Under the pieces are notes generated by a model. It was not told the origin of the DNA, ran no database searches, and worked only from the letters and a program-made list of their open reading frames with translations. A stretch of DNA of 64,000 nt from Anaerolineaceae bacterium UBA3924 (lineage in GTDB: Bacteria > Chloroflexota > Anaerolineae > Anaerolineales > Anaerolineaceae): positions 24,963 to 88,962 of the forward strand of contig DGEO01000013.1 of assembly GCA_002385985.1 (NCBI GenBank). The letters run 5' to 3'. Both the position numbers and the translations under genes were made by a program. Shown here one piece after another: positions 51,620-59,040 of the stretch. Position 1 is the first letter of the stretch; every line of letters begins with the position of its first letter.

Positions 51620-52381
51620 GTTGGTGGCCCGCCACAGCCAGGGGCCTTCCGGGCCGGGGATGATCACGTACTGCCCGCGCTCGACTCCGTGCAGGATGTG
51701 TTCGGCAACGACATCCGCGGAGAGGGTCTGCGCTTCGCCGGCTAGCGCGCGGGTGATGGCCGGTTTGTACTGCGACTCATAGGCCAGCTGGGGCGTGTCA
51801 GTGTCGGGCGGGAAGACGATGGACACCTGAACGCCGTGGGATTTCATTTCGGCGCGCAGCACATCGCTGAAGCCGCGCACGGCGTATTTGGAGGCCCCGT
51901 AGGCGGAGTAGCCGTATACGCCCATGAAACCGGCGACGGAGGAGACGTTCACGATGCGGCCTTCACCGCGGCGGGCCATCTTCGGGGCGACGGCCCGGCA
52001 GGCGTTCACGGTCCCGAAGTAGTTGACCTCCATCATCCAGCGAAAAATGCCGGGGTCCATGTCCAGGAACTCGCCCGGATGGGCCACGCCGGCGCAGTTG
52101 ATCAGCAGATCCGGCACACCGTGCCTGTGCATGAACGCATCCAGTCTCGCCTGCACTTCGTCGTCGCATGAAAGGTCCAGGCTCAGGGTGAGGATTTCCT
52201 GTTTGGGGCTGCGCCGGCAGCTGATCACCTGCTCCCGGGCGTTTTGCAGTTTCTTTTCATCCCGCGCCAGGAGCCAGACGTTTGCGCCGCGGGACGCGAG
52301 CAGCCTGCCCAGAGCCAGCCCGATGCCGCTGGAGCCTCCGGTAATCAGCGCGGTGGTGTCCTGGCCAAAAAGGTTCTTCAT
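51431..52381 (-). CDS. Short-chain dehydrogenase/reductase (classical SDR)
   Basis: A 316-residue NAD(P)-dependent reductase. TALITGGSSGIGLALGRLLA gives the TGxxxGIG nucleotide site, INCAGVAHPGEFLDMD the NAG-like motif, and YSAYGASKYAVRGFSD the catalytic Y-x3-K. RAEMKSHGVQVSIVFPPDTDTP is typical of 3-ketodihydrosphingosine or related reductases. The last 40 residues (glutamine- and histidine-rich, ending CQQQHVDHSKN) are atypical and overlap ctaA on the other strand, suggesting the native stop was lost. It is cotranscribed with the zinc-ribbon gene, whose stop is 3 bases before its ATG. Confidence 0.87.
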   Translation of the reverse strand: MKNLFGQDTTALITGGSSGIGLALGRLLASRGANVWLLARDEKKLQNAREQVISCRRSPKQEILTLSLDLSCDDEVQARLDAFMHRHGVPDLLINCAGVAHPGEFLDMDPGIFRWMMEVNYFGTVNACRAVAPKMARRGEGRIVNVSSVAGFMGVYGYSAYGASKYAVRGFSDVLRAEMKSHGVQVSIVFPPDTDTPQLAYESQYKPAITRALAGEAQTLSADVVAEHILHGVERGQYVIIPGPEGPWLWRATNLLGSLFYPVMDWMINRARRRLGLPQHVPAQQDQTYPHQISEQQVHQLHPDRCQQQHVDHSKN

Positions 52382-52384
52382 GTT

Positions 52385-52606
52385 TCAGTGATGGCAGGAG
52401 CTGCAGGAGCCGCCGCTGCAGCCGGAGCAGCCTGAACCGGTGGAGAAGCTGCCGTCCGCTGAGCGGGCCGCCACCCTGGAGAGCGCCCGGCGGGTGTGCA
52501 GGCTCAGGCAGTTTTTACAGCGGATAGCCTCGTCGGCGTCCTTCATCGAACGAAAAGCTTCAAACCGCGTTCCGCAGTCCTGGCAGACGTATTCGTATAG
52601 AGGCAT
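52385..52606 (-). CDS. FmdB-type zinc-ribbon protein with Cys-rich tail
   Basis: A 73-residue protein. MPLYEYVCQDCGTRFE is the FmdB/CxxC regulatory family start, with C8/C11 and C30/C33 (AIRCKNC) forming the zinc ribbon. The C-terminal 15 residues contain four more cysteines (C60, C63, C68, C71) and end in HH, as in many family members. Function is unproven; regulatory roles have been suggested for FmdB in methylotrophs. It lies just upstream of the SDR gene in the same direction. Confidence 0.9.
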   Translation of the reverse strand: MPLYEYVCQDCGTRFEAFRSMKDADEAIRCKNCLSLHTRRALSRVAARSADGSFSTGSGCSGCSGGSCSSCHH

Positions 52607-52658
52607 GGATCCACTCCAGATGATGGTGATGAAATTGTATTCTCAATCCAGCCGGTGG

Positions 52659-53324
52659 TCAATGCTGACTGGCTGCAGGTACGCGATGTGACCAGCGCAG
52701 GTGGTAGGCGGCGACCCCGAAGGCGGTGGCGACGTTCAGGGAGCGCTTGAAGCCCTGCATGGGGATCCAGATGAAGCGGTCGCAGATGGCCAGGATGCCC
52801 GGATCGATCCCGGCGACTTCGTTGCCCACGACCAGCAGGATAGGCGGGTTGTCCGGCGCCGGGAGCGCTTCGAACAGCGGCACAGACTGCGACCCGACTT
52901 CCAGCGCCCACAGCTGGTAACCCGCGTCCTTGAGCTGCTGCGCGGCTTCCAGACCGTTGCGGTGATACTCCCAGGGAACGGAGAATTCAGCACCCAGGGA
53001 GGTTTTGGCCACACCGTGATGTTCGGGCGTGGGCGTGGTGCCCGCCAGGTGCAGGCAGCTCAAGCCCGCGCCGTCGGCAGTTCGGAACATGGAGCCAACG
53101 TTGTAGCTCGAGCGAATGTTGTCCAGCAGGGCGGCGACTTCCGGGCCGGGCGGGTTGGCCGCGCGCGGGTTTCCGGTGGGAGGCTGCGCGGGCACTGCTG
53201 CCGGTTCACAGTGGGATCCGCAGTGCGGGCAGCGGATGGGCCGGGGGACGCCCGGTGGGACCGGAAAGCGAAACCGGCAGTCCGGATTGGAGCACTGGTG
53301 AATGATGTAATTGGATGGGCTCAA
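52659..53324 (-). CDS. SpoU/TrmH-family RNA 2'-O-methyltransferase with N-terminal zinc ribbon
   Basis: A 221-residue protein. Residues 11-39 hold C11, C16, C32, C35 and C39 (a zinc-ribbon-like module), linked by a proline-rich stretch to a SPOUT domain. Its motifs are LLDNIRSSYNVGSMFRTADG (motif 1), ILLVVGNEVAGIDP (motif 2) and IPMQGFKRSLNVATAFGVAAY (motif 3), the knotted S-adenosylmethionine site. It methylates tRNA or rRNA ribose. It starts 5 bases after the DsrE gene stop. Confidence 0.9.
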   Translation of the reverse strand: MSPSNYIIHQCSNPDCRFRFPVPPGVPRPIRCPHCGSHCEPAAVPAQPPTGNPRAANPPGPEVAALLDNIRSSYNVGSMFRTADGAGLSCLHLAGTTPTPEHHGVAKTSLGAEFSVPWEYHRNGLEAAQQLKDAGYQLWALEVGSQSVPLFEALPAPDNPPILLVVGNEVAGIDPGILAICDRFIWIPMQGFKRSLNVATAFGVAAYHLRWSHRVPAASQH

Positions 53325-53329
53325 ACTGC

Positions 53330-53677
53330 TTACAGGGTGATGACGGAATCAGCTGTCTGGAAGGCGGTGATGATATCGCCCATCCCGCCGATAATGCCGA
53401 CCTGCACCTGATCAACCAGCCCGAACTGCTGAAGGCAGGTCTGGCAAAGGATCAGGCGAACACCTTTTTTTTCCAGCTGCTTCAGCTCCTCCAGCACTGG
53501 CGAGCCTTCACAGGCAAGGCGGACGCCTTCGGTGTAGAAGCAGATGGCTCCGGGAAGATCCTCGGACTCCAGCTGCAGGCGCAGGAAGGTGGCGGTCAGT
53601 TTGGCCCGCAGGGCCTGGTCGCCGGTCTGGCCGATACCGTAGTTGGTGATGAGGTAAACAATGCTTCGCGGTTCCAT
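53330..53677 (-). CDS. DsrE-family protein
   Basis: A 115-residue protein with the DsrE/F fold: IVYLITNYGIGQTGDQALRAKL, ICFYTEGVRLACEGSPVLE and VRLILCQTCLQQFGL. C78 and C81 in the CQTC segment could carry sulfur, as in DsrE/TusD relay proteins. It is 5 bases upstream of the SpoU methyltransferase gene on the same strand, which raises the possibility of a role in RNA sulfur modification. Confidence 0.85.
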   Translation of the reverse strand: MEPRSIVYLITNYGIGQTGDQALRAKLTATFLRLQLESEDLPGAICFYTEGVRLACEGSPVLEELKQLEKKGVRLILCQTCLQQFGLVDQVQVGIIGGMGDIITAFQTADSVITL

Positions 53678-53717
53678 CGTGGTCCTTTCTGTGGCGTGTT
53701 GATCAGGGGTACAGGGA

Positions 53718-54356
53718 CTACAGGTAGGTCAGTCCGGTGCGGGTCACCCGGGCGGCGGTGGCCGGGATGCCGAGCTCATCCAGCACTTCCTCCGGGCGGC
53801 CGGTGGCTCCTTCCCGGGCGGACAGGGTCATCTGAAGAGCAGGATATTCTCCGGCCTGGTCCGTTGACAGGCACAGGGACAGAACCAGCGGGCGCAGGTC
53901 ATACTCCTTGCCGCGCCGCTGGCGGATCACTGCTGGCTGATCTAAAAGGGCGTTGATGCGGCTGGTCAGGTCGGTCCGGTCAACCGGTTCCAGCAGCTCC
54001 ACCCGGTAATCGGAAGAAATGGTACGGGACTGCAGCGCCGGCTGGTACAGGTCGGGCACGGATTCTACCTGGTCGATTGAAATGCCTGCGGGGACTGCCG
54101 TGCACAGGTGTTCGCACACCTGTTCCGGGGTCAGATCTTCCGAATCCAGCCAGATATCCACGATCTCCGCCTGGCTGAGGAAGCCGAGCGGCAGCGGGCA
54201 GGCCTGCTGGATACGCGGCTGCGGATGGAACCCCTGGCTGTAGGCGACGGGCAGCCCGGCCCGGCGCAAGCTGCGCTCCCAGATTTTATGTACGTCCAGG
54301 TTGCCGGTATAGCGCAGGGCTTCCAATTTGGCGTAATAAATGCGAAATCGCTGCAT
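53718..54356 (-). CDS. DUF2344 protein, partner of the radical SAM protein (TIGR03936 type)
   Basis: A 212-residue protein. FRIYYAKLEALRYTGNLDVHKIWERSLRRAGLP and YSQGFHPQPRIQQACPLPLG match the DUF2344/TIGR03936 family, almost always encoded next to, or fused with, a TIGR03960-type radical SAM protein. ATG at 54356 is favoured since AGGTG lies six bases upstream; a GTG at 54365 is an alternative. Function is unknown but the pairing suggests RNA modification or a cofactor step. Confidence 0.88.
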   Translation of the reverse strand: MQRFRIYYAKLEALRYTGNLDVHKIWERSLRRAGLPVAYSQGFHPQPRIQQACPLPLGFLSQAEIVDIWLDSEDLTPEQVCEHLCTAVPAGISIDQVESVPDLYQPALQSRTISSDYRVELLEPVDRTDLTSRINALLDQPAVIRQRRGKEYDLRPLVLSLCLSTDQAGEYPALQMTLSAREGATGRPEEVLDELGIPATAARVTRTGLTYL

Positions 54357-54365
54357 GATGATCAC

Positions 54366-56264
54366 CTATGCCCTGACAGCCCGAGGAGAACGAACCTCTG
54401 GGCACTTCCAGCGCTCGCCCGGATATGCCCGGCGCATATCGGCGAAGGTGGGCAGGATGCCGCAGGCAAAGCACTGCTCGCGGCAGTCTGGTCGCAGGGT
54501 CTGGGTCAGGCTGTTCCGGTACTCCTGCACCAGGTAGGACTTTCTCACCGCCGTGCTGATGTGGTCCCAGGGGAGCACTTCGTCCAGCGAGCGGTGCCGG
54601 TGGGTGTAGAAAGCGGGGTCCAGACCGGTCTCTTCGAAGGCCGCATACCAGGCGTCCATGTGGTTCTGGTCCTGCCAGGCGTCGAATTTCGCGCCGTGCC
54701 GGAAGGCACGCAAGATGACCTCTCCCATGCGCCGGTCGCCCCGGGAGAGCCAGGCTTCGAGCATGGTCTCTTTCGGGTCGGTCCAGTTGAGCTTGAGCCC
54801 GGGTCCGCGCAGCTCGCGGCGCAGCAGGGACTGCTTCTCCTCGATCTGCTCGACCGTGTCACAGGGCACCCACTGGAAGGGGGTGTGCGGCTTGGGAACG
54901 AAGGTGCTCACCCCGGCGTGCAGATTGGCCCGCTTGCCGATGATGCGGCGGCCTTCGGCCAGCACCGCCTTGCACAGGTCGGCGATGGCCTGCACGTCTT
55001 CCAGGGTTTCGGAGGGGTGGCCGATCATGAAGTACAGCTTGATGGTCTGGTAGCCGCGCTGGTAGATGGCGCGGGCAGTTTCCAGCAGCTGCTCTGCGGC
55101 GATGGGCTTGTTGATGGTCGCGCGCATGCGGTCGGTGGCGGCCTCAGGCGCAAGGGTAAAGCCGCCCTGGCGGACGCCCTTGAGTTTGTCCATCAGGTCG
55201 ACGGAGAAGGATTCGATGCGCAGCGAGGGCAGCGAGACGACCAGGTGGTTTTCGCTGGCTTCGCGGCTGACGGCGTCCACGAGATCGACAATCTTCGTGT
55301 AGTCAGAGGATGAGAGCGAGAGCAGGGCCACTTCCTCGTAGCCGGTGTGCTGCAGGGCGGTGCGGATGGCGCTGACAATCTGTTCCACGGGCCGCTCGCG
55401 CACCGGGCGATTGACCATTCCTGCGTGGCAGAATCGGCAGCCGCGGGTGCAGCCGCGCATGATTTCCACCGAGACGCGGTTGTGCACCACGTCGATATTG
55501 GGCACGATGAAGCGCGTGGGCGGGGGCGGCAGCACGGGAACAATGCGCTTGGTCACCTTTGCAGGAACCCGGGGATGCAGGGGGGTGACCCGTTCCACAG
55601 TTCCATCGGGGTGGTAGGAGACTTCGTATAGCGAAGGGACATACACGCCCGGGATGCTCGCCAGGCTTTCCAACAGCGCTTGCCTGGATGCACCGGAACG
55701 CTTCCAGGTCTGGTGTGCGTCCACGATCTCGTGAATCACCTCTTCGCCCTCGCCGATGGCAAAGGCGTCGATGAACCGGGCCATGGGTTCCGGGTTGTAG
55801 GTGGCATGCCCGCCGGCGATGACCAGCGGGTGGTTTTCATCGCGGTCTGCCGATTCCAGCGGGATTCCGGCCAGGTCCAGCAGGTTGAGGGAGTTCGTGT
55901 AGAGAGTCTCGTACGGCAGGGTGATGGCCAGAATGTCGAAATCCGCCAGACTGCGTTTGGATTCCAGCGCGTAGGCCGGGATTCCGTTCCGGCGCATGGC
56001 TTCTTCCATGTCCAGCCAGGGCAGGTAGGCTCGCTCGGCCAGCGTGTCCGGCCGGTCGTTGAGCGATTCGTAGAAGATCGCCAGGCCCAGGTTGGGGACT
56101 CCGATATCGTAGATGTCCGGGAAGGCCAGGGCCACCCGGGTTTGGACGGAATCCCAGTCCTTGATTCGCTGGTTCATCTCGCCGCCGACGTAGCGGCCGG
56201 GTTTTTGCACAGTGGGCAGCACGCGCTCCAGGCGCTGCTGAATATCTTGCGCGGTAATGGTCAA
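54366..56264 (-). CDS. B12-binding-domain radical SAM protein (TIGR03960 type)
   Basis: A 632-residue protein. The N-terminal 170 residues form a B12-binding-like Rossmann domain (VALAFPDIYDIGVPNLGLAIFYESL, PLVIAGGHATYNPEPM), and the centre a radical SAM domain with the cluster motif CTRGCRFCHAG. FTLAPEAATDRMRATINK and LYFMIGHPSETLEDVQ are family blocks. A TTG at 56264 with GGAG upstream gives the best start; an ATG at 56324 is also in frame. The C-terminal CREQCFACGILP adds a further Cys cluster. It ends one base before the DUF2344 gene's possible GTG start. Confidence 0.9.
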   Translation of the reverse strand: MTITAQDIQQRLERVLPTVQKPGRYVGGEMNQRIKDWDSVQTRVALAFPDIYDIGVPNLGLAIFYESLNDRPDTLAERAYLPWLDMEEAMRRNGIPAYALESKRSLADFDILAITLPYETLYTNSLNLLDLAGIPLESADRDENHPLVIAGGHATYNPEPMARFIDAFAIGEGEEVIHEIVDAHQTWKRSGASRQALLESLASIPGVYVPSLYEVSYHPDGTVERVTPLHPRVPAKVTKRIVPVLPPPPTRFIVPNIDVVHNRVSVEIMRGCTRGCRFCHAGMVNRPVRERPVEQIVSAIRTALQHTGYEEVALLSLSSSDYTKIVDLVDAVSREASENHLVVSLPSLRIESFSVDLMDKLKGVRQGGFTLAPEAATDRMRATINKPIAAEQLLETARAIYQRGYQTIKLYFMIGHPSETLEDVQAIADLCKAVLAEGRRIIGKRANLHAGVSTFVPKPHTPFQWVPCDTVEQIEEKQSLLRRELRGPGLKLNWTDPKETMLEAWLSRGDRRMGEVILRAFRHGAKFDAWQDQNHMDAWYAAFEETGLDPAFYTHRHRSLDEVLPWDHISTAVRKSYLVQEYRNSLTQTLRPDCREQCFACGILPTFADMRRAYPGERWKCPEVRSPRAVRA

Positions 56265-56360
56265 TTCATGCTCCAGTAAATGTACTTGCAGGGGATATGC
56301 CTGTCTGCCCCGGTCAGGGAACACCTAATTTTACACGATTATGGTCCAAATTGGGCAAGC

Positions 56361-56391
56361 AAGGAAAACCGGGCCTGAGCTCAGGCCCGGT
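56361..56391 (-). terminator. Terminator after the second SDR gene
   Basis: ACCGGGCCTGAG and CTCAGGCCCGGT meet without a spacer (56368-56391), a 24-base perfect palindrome. On the minus strand TTTTCC follows. It lies 25 bases past the SDR stop. Confidence 0.8.
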
Positions 56392-56415
56392 GAGAAGGAC
56401 CGATTGTGTGCAGCG

Positions 56416-57207
56416 CTACATTGTGCCCTTGTATGCGGAGCCATCCACGGTGAGCATCACGCCATGGATGTACGAAGCGGCCGGGCTGACCAGGAAAGCC
56501 GCCGCGCGGGCAAACTCCTCGGGCCGGCCGATGCGTCCCAGGGGGATCTGCTGCGCGATTTTCGCGCGCTCTTCTTCCACGCTGGTCTGGTTGGTCTTTG
56601 CCCGGTGCTGCATGAGCTCGTCCACCCGTTCCGTTTCGGTCCAGCCGGGCAGGATGGAGTTGAAGCGGATGCCCTCCGATCCCAGCTCAATGGCCAGGGT
56701 CTTGGTCAGGCCGACAGTGGCGGCGCGGATGCTGTTGGACAGGACCAGACTGGCGATGGGCTGCTTGACGGAGTTGGAGGTGATGGTGAGAACCGAGGGC
56801 GCTTCCGATTTTCGCAGATACGGCAGCGCGGCGCGGATCAGGCGCACGTGGCTCATGAACAGCAGCTGGAAGGCAGCCATCCAGTCCTCATCAGTAAAGA
56901 CTTCGAAGGACCCGGCCGGGGGACCGCCGGAGTTGGTGATGAGGATATCCAGCCCGCCCCAGTCATTGACGACCTCGGCCACCAGCTTTGCGGGCACCTC
57001 CGGGTCGTGAACATCGCCGGGCAGCGCCAGCACCTTTTCTGCGCCGCCATCTTCCAACCGGCGGGCAGCCGCCTGAATATTGTCCGCGCTGCGGCTGTTA
57101 ATGGCCACCCAGGCGCCTTCCTCACTGAGCGTTTTCGCCGTGGCAAAGCCCAGCCCGCGGCTGGCGCCGATGATCAGGCATTGTTTGTCTTTTAAGTTCA
57201 GGTCCAT
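56416..57207 (-). CDS. Short-chain dehydrogenase/reductase, 3-oxoacyl-ACP reductase-like
   Basis: A 263-residue SDR. QCLIIGASRGLGFATAKTL carries the nucleotide motif and ILITNSGGPPAG the NAG-type loop. The usual catalytic Y-x3-K is not evident: the segment reads SVKQPIASLVLSNSIRAAT, with serine in the tyrosine position and no lysine. Atypical SDRs in bacteria annotated as FabG-like or benzil-reductase-like show similar GGPPAG features. The start at MDLNLKDKQ follows GGAG. It is the second gene after DUF503 on this strand. Confidence 0.87.
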   Translation of the reverse strand: MDLNLKDKQCLIIGASRGLGFATAKTLSEEGAWVAINSRSADNIQAAARRLEDGGAEKVLALPGDVHDPEVPAKLVAEVVNDWGGLDILITNSGGPPAGSFEVFTDEDWMAAFQLLFMSHVRLIRAALPYLRKSEAPSVLTITSNSVKQPIASLVLSNSIRAATVGLTKTLAIELGSEGIRFNSILPGWTETERVDELMQHRAKTNQTSVEEERAKIAQQIPLGRIGRPEEFARAAAFLVSPAASYIHGVMLTVDGSAYKGTM

Positions 57208-57215
57208 GACAGCTC

Positions 57216-57503
57216 CTATAGCAGTTGCAGGGTTGAATCGATCAGCTGGAAGTCTGGCCAGTTCTTTTCGATGGTTTCCGGAATCTGCTGCAGCAGGCGG
57301 GAGGAATGGTTGGCATCGTTGCTGATAACCACACATCCCACGACCGTCTCCTGCCATATGTCTTGCCGGTCAATTTCCGCCGCGGAGATATTAAAATCCC
57401 GGTGCAAACGGGCCAGCAGCGGTTTCAGCCGCCCGCGTTTTTCTTTCAACGAGCGGCAGCCCGGAAGGAGGAGATGCAGGGTCAGGAAACCGATGGAAGC
57501 CAT
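57216..57503 (-). CDS. DUF503 (YlxP-like) small protein
   Basis: A 95-residue protein of the DUF503 family: MASIGFLTLHLLLPGCRSLKEKR at the N terminus and NISAAEIDRQDIWQETVVGCVVISND. It is often found near rbfA and truB in Firmicutes, but not here; a role in ribosome maturation is only suggested by that neighbourhood. The start at 57503 matches family starts; the frame is open upstream for 13 codons. It ends 8 bases before the SDR gene. Confidence 0.88.
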   Translation of the reverse strand: MASIGFLTLHLLLPGCRSLKEKRGRLKPLLARLHRDFNISAAEIDRQDIWQETVVGCVVISNDANHSSRLLQQIPETIEKNWPDFQLIDSTLQLL

Positions 57504-57534
57504 GGGGATGCTTGCCTTACGCCTGACGGCAACC

Positions 57535-57563
57535 TTGCACATTGGGTGGCGGTCAGGTACAAT
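57535..57563 (+). promoter_or_regulatory. Promoter of folC
   Basis: TTGCAC (57535-57540) and TACAAT (57558-57563) are 17 bases apart, in the gap between the divergent DUF503 and folC genes. Transcription would start about 25 bases before the folC ATG. Confidence 0.7.
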
Positions 57564-57594
57564 CCCTTCACCCTGAAGAGCAAGGATGCGTCCG

Positions 57595-58983
57595 ATGAAT
57601 GACGTAGAAAAAGCTTACCAGGAATGCCTGGATTACCTTTACAGCTTCGTTGATTATAGCCTGACGCGAAATTTGCGTTATGCCGAAGAGAAATTTGACC
57701 TCGGCCGCATGAGAACCTTCATGGGCCGGCTGGGCAATCCGCAGGAGGCTTACCCGGTCATTCACGTCGCAGGAACCAAGGGGAAAGGTTCGACCGCAGC
57801 GATGGTCGCCAGCGCACTACAGGCGGCCGGGTACCGTGTCGGGTTTTACACCTCGCCGCACCTGGAAGAATTTTGCGAACGCATCCAGATCAACCGGCAG
57901 CTGATCTCACACGCTGATCTGGTCCGCATCGTGGACCAGGTGAAGCCAGTCGTGGCCGAGATTGAGCAGCTAACCACCTTCGAGCTGACTACCGCGGCGG
58001 CGTTCCTGTATTTCGCCGAGCAGAAGGTGGATGTGGCAGTCATTGAAGTGGGTCTTGGCGGCCGGCTGGACGCCACCAACGTGGTCAAGCCGGTGGTGTC
58101 AGTGATCACATCCCTGTCACTGGACCACACCAAAGTGCTGGGTGATACGCTGGCAAAGATTGCCTTTGAGAAGGCCGGGATTATCAAACCCGGCCGGCCG
58201 GTGGTCATGGCCCCGCAGCGTGAGGAAGCCCGGCTGGTGGTGGAACGGGTGGCTTTTGAACGGGAGACGAAGCTGGTTCAGGTAGGACGAGACATACTGT
58301 TTACCCCTCACCAGCACTCGCTGGACGGGCAGAGCCTGCTGCTCTGGCGAAAAGAGGAGCAGGAGAGGATGGACCGCTATATCGAGACCGGATCAGCCAG
58401 CGGCTGGGCGCCTGCTCATCTGTTTATCCCGCTGCTGGGGCATCATCAACTGGAAAATGCGGCCACGGCCTACGCGACGCTTCAGGTGCTCCGGGAAGAA
58501 GGTTTCCCGATCACTGAAGAGCAAATTGCCGCCGGTTTTCGCGAGGTGGTCTGGCCGGGGCGTTTTGAGATCCTGCGGCGCAGCCCGCTGGTCATCGTGG
58601 ACTCTGCTCACAACCGCGACTCGGCGCTAAAACTGCGCCTGGCGCTGGACGATTACCTGTCCGGACGGCCGGTGGTGCTGGTGTTCGGAGCTTCGGAAGA
58701 TAAAGACATTTACGGCATGTTCAGCGAGCTGCTGCCCCGGGTGAAACAGGTGATTGCCACCGAGTCGACGCATCCCCGGGCGCTGAACGCGAACGATCTG
58801 GTCGCGCTGGCGCACCAGTTCGGCTGCCTGGCCCGGGCGGTGGTTCCGATCGAGCGCGCGCTGGTGACAGCCATGGAGCTGGCCAGCGAAGAATGCGCCG
58901 TGGTGGTCACCGGCAGCCTGTTTGTCGCCGCGGCCGCGCGTCAAATTATGCACAGCCAGGCCGGCGCCCCTCACCCGGGATAA
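57595..58983 (+). CDS. folC: Folylpolyglutamate synthase / dihydrofolate synthase
   Basis: A 462-residue Mur-ligase-type enzyme that adds glutamate to folates. VIHVAGTKGKGSTAAMVASAL is the P-loop, YTSPHLEEFCERIQIN the omega loop, and VGLGGRLDATNVV and SLDHTKVLGDTL further conserved blocks. The C-terminal domain begins near ILRRSPLVIVDSAHN. The ATG at 57595 is chosen because AAGGA lies eight bases upstream; ATG 57586 is an alternative. A promoter precedes it. Confidence 0.95.
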   Translation: MNDVEKAYQECLDYLYSFVDYSLTRNLRYAEEKFDLGRMRTFMGRLGNPQEAYPVIHVAGTKGKGSTAAMVASALQAAGYRVGFYTSPHLEEFCERIQINRQLISHADLVRIVDQVKPVVAEIEQLTTFELTTAAAFLYFAEQKVDVAVIEVGLGGRLDATNVVKPVVSVITSLSLDHTKVLGDTLAKIAFEKAGIIKPGRPVVMAPQREEARLVVERVAFERETKLVQVGRDILFTPHQHSLDGQSLLLWRKEEQERMDRYIETGSASGWAPAHLFIPLLGHHQLENAATAYATLQVLREEGFPITEEQIAAGFREVVWPGRFEILRRSPLVIVDSAHNRDSALKLRLALDDYLSGRPVVLVFGASEDKDIYGMFSELLPRVKQVIATESTHPRALNANDLVALAHQFGCLARAVVPIERALVTAMELASEECAVVVTGSLFVAAAARQIMHSQAGAPHPG

Positions 58984-58993
58984 GCAGGCAGGG

Positions 58994-58999
58994 TATAAT
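58994..58999 (+). promoter_or_regulatory. -10 box of the lon transcript
   Basis: A TATAAT sits 41 bases before the lon ATG, preceded by GGG. No good -35 hexamer is visible, so an extended -10 or activator use is possible. GGAGTGAGG provides the ribosome binding site. Confidence 0.55.
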
Positions 59000-59040
59000 G
59001 ATCGGGTTTACAAGGGTTAACCTGGAGTGAGGATCGCTGA

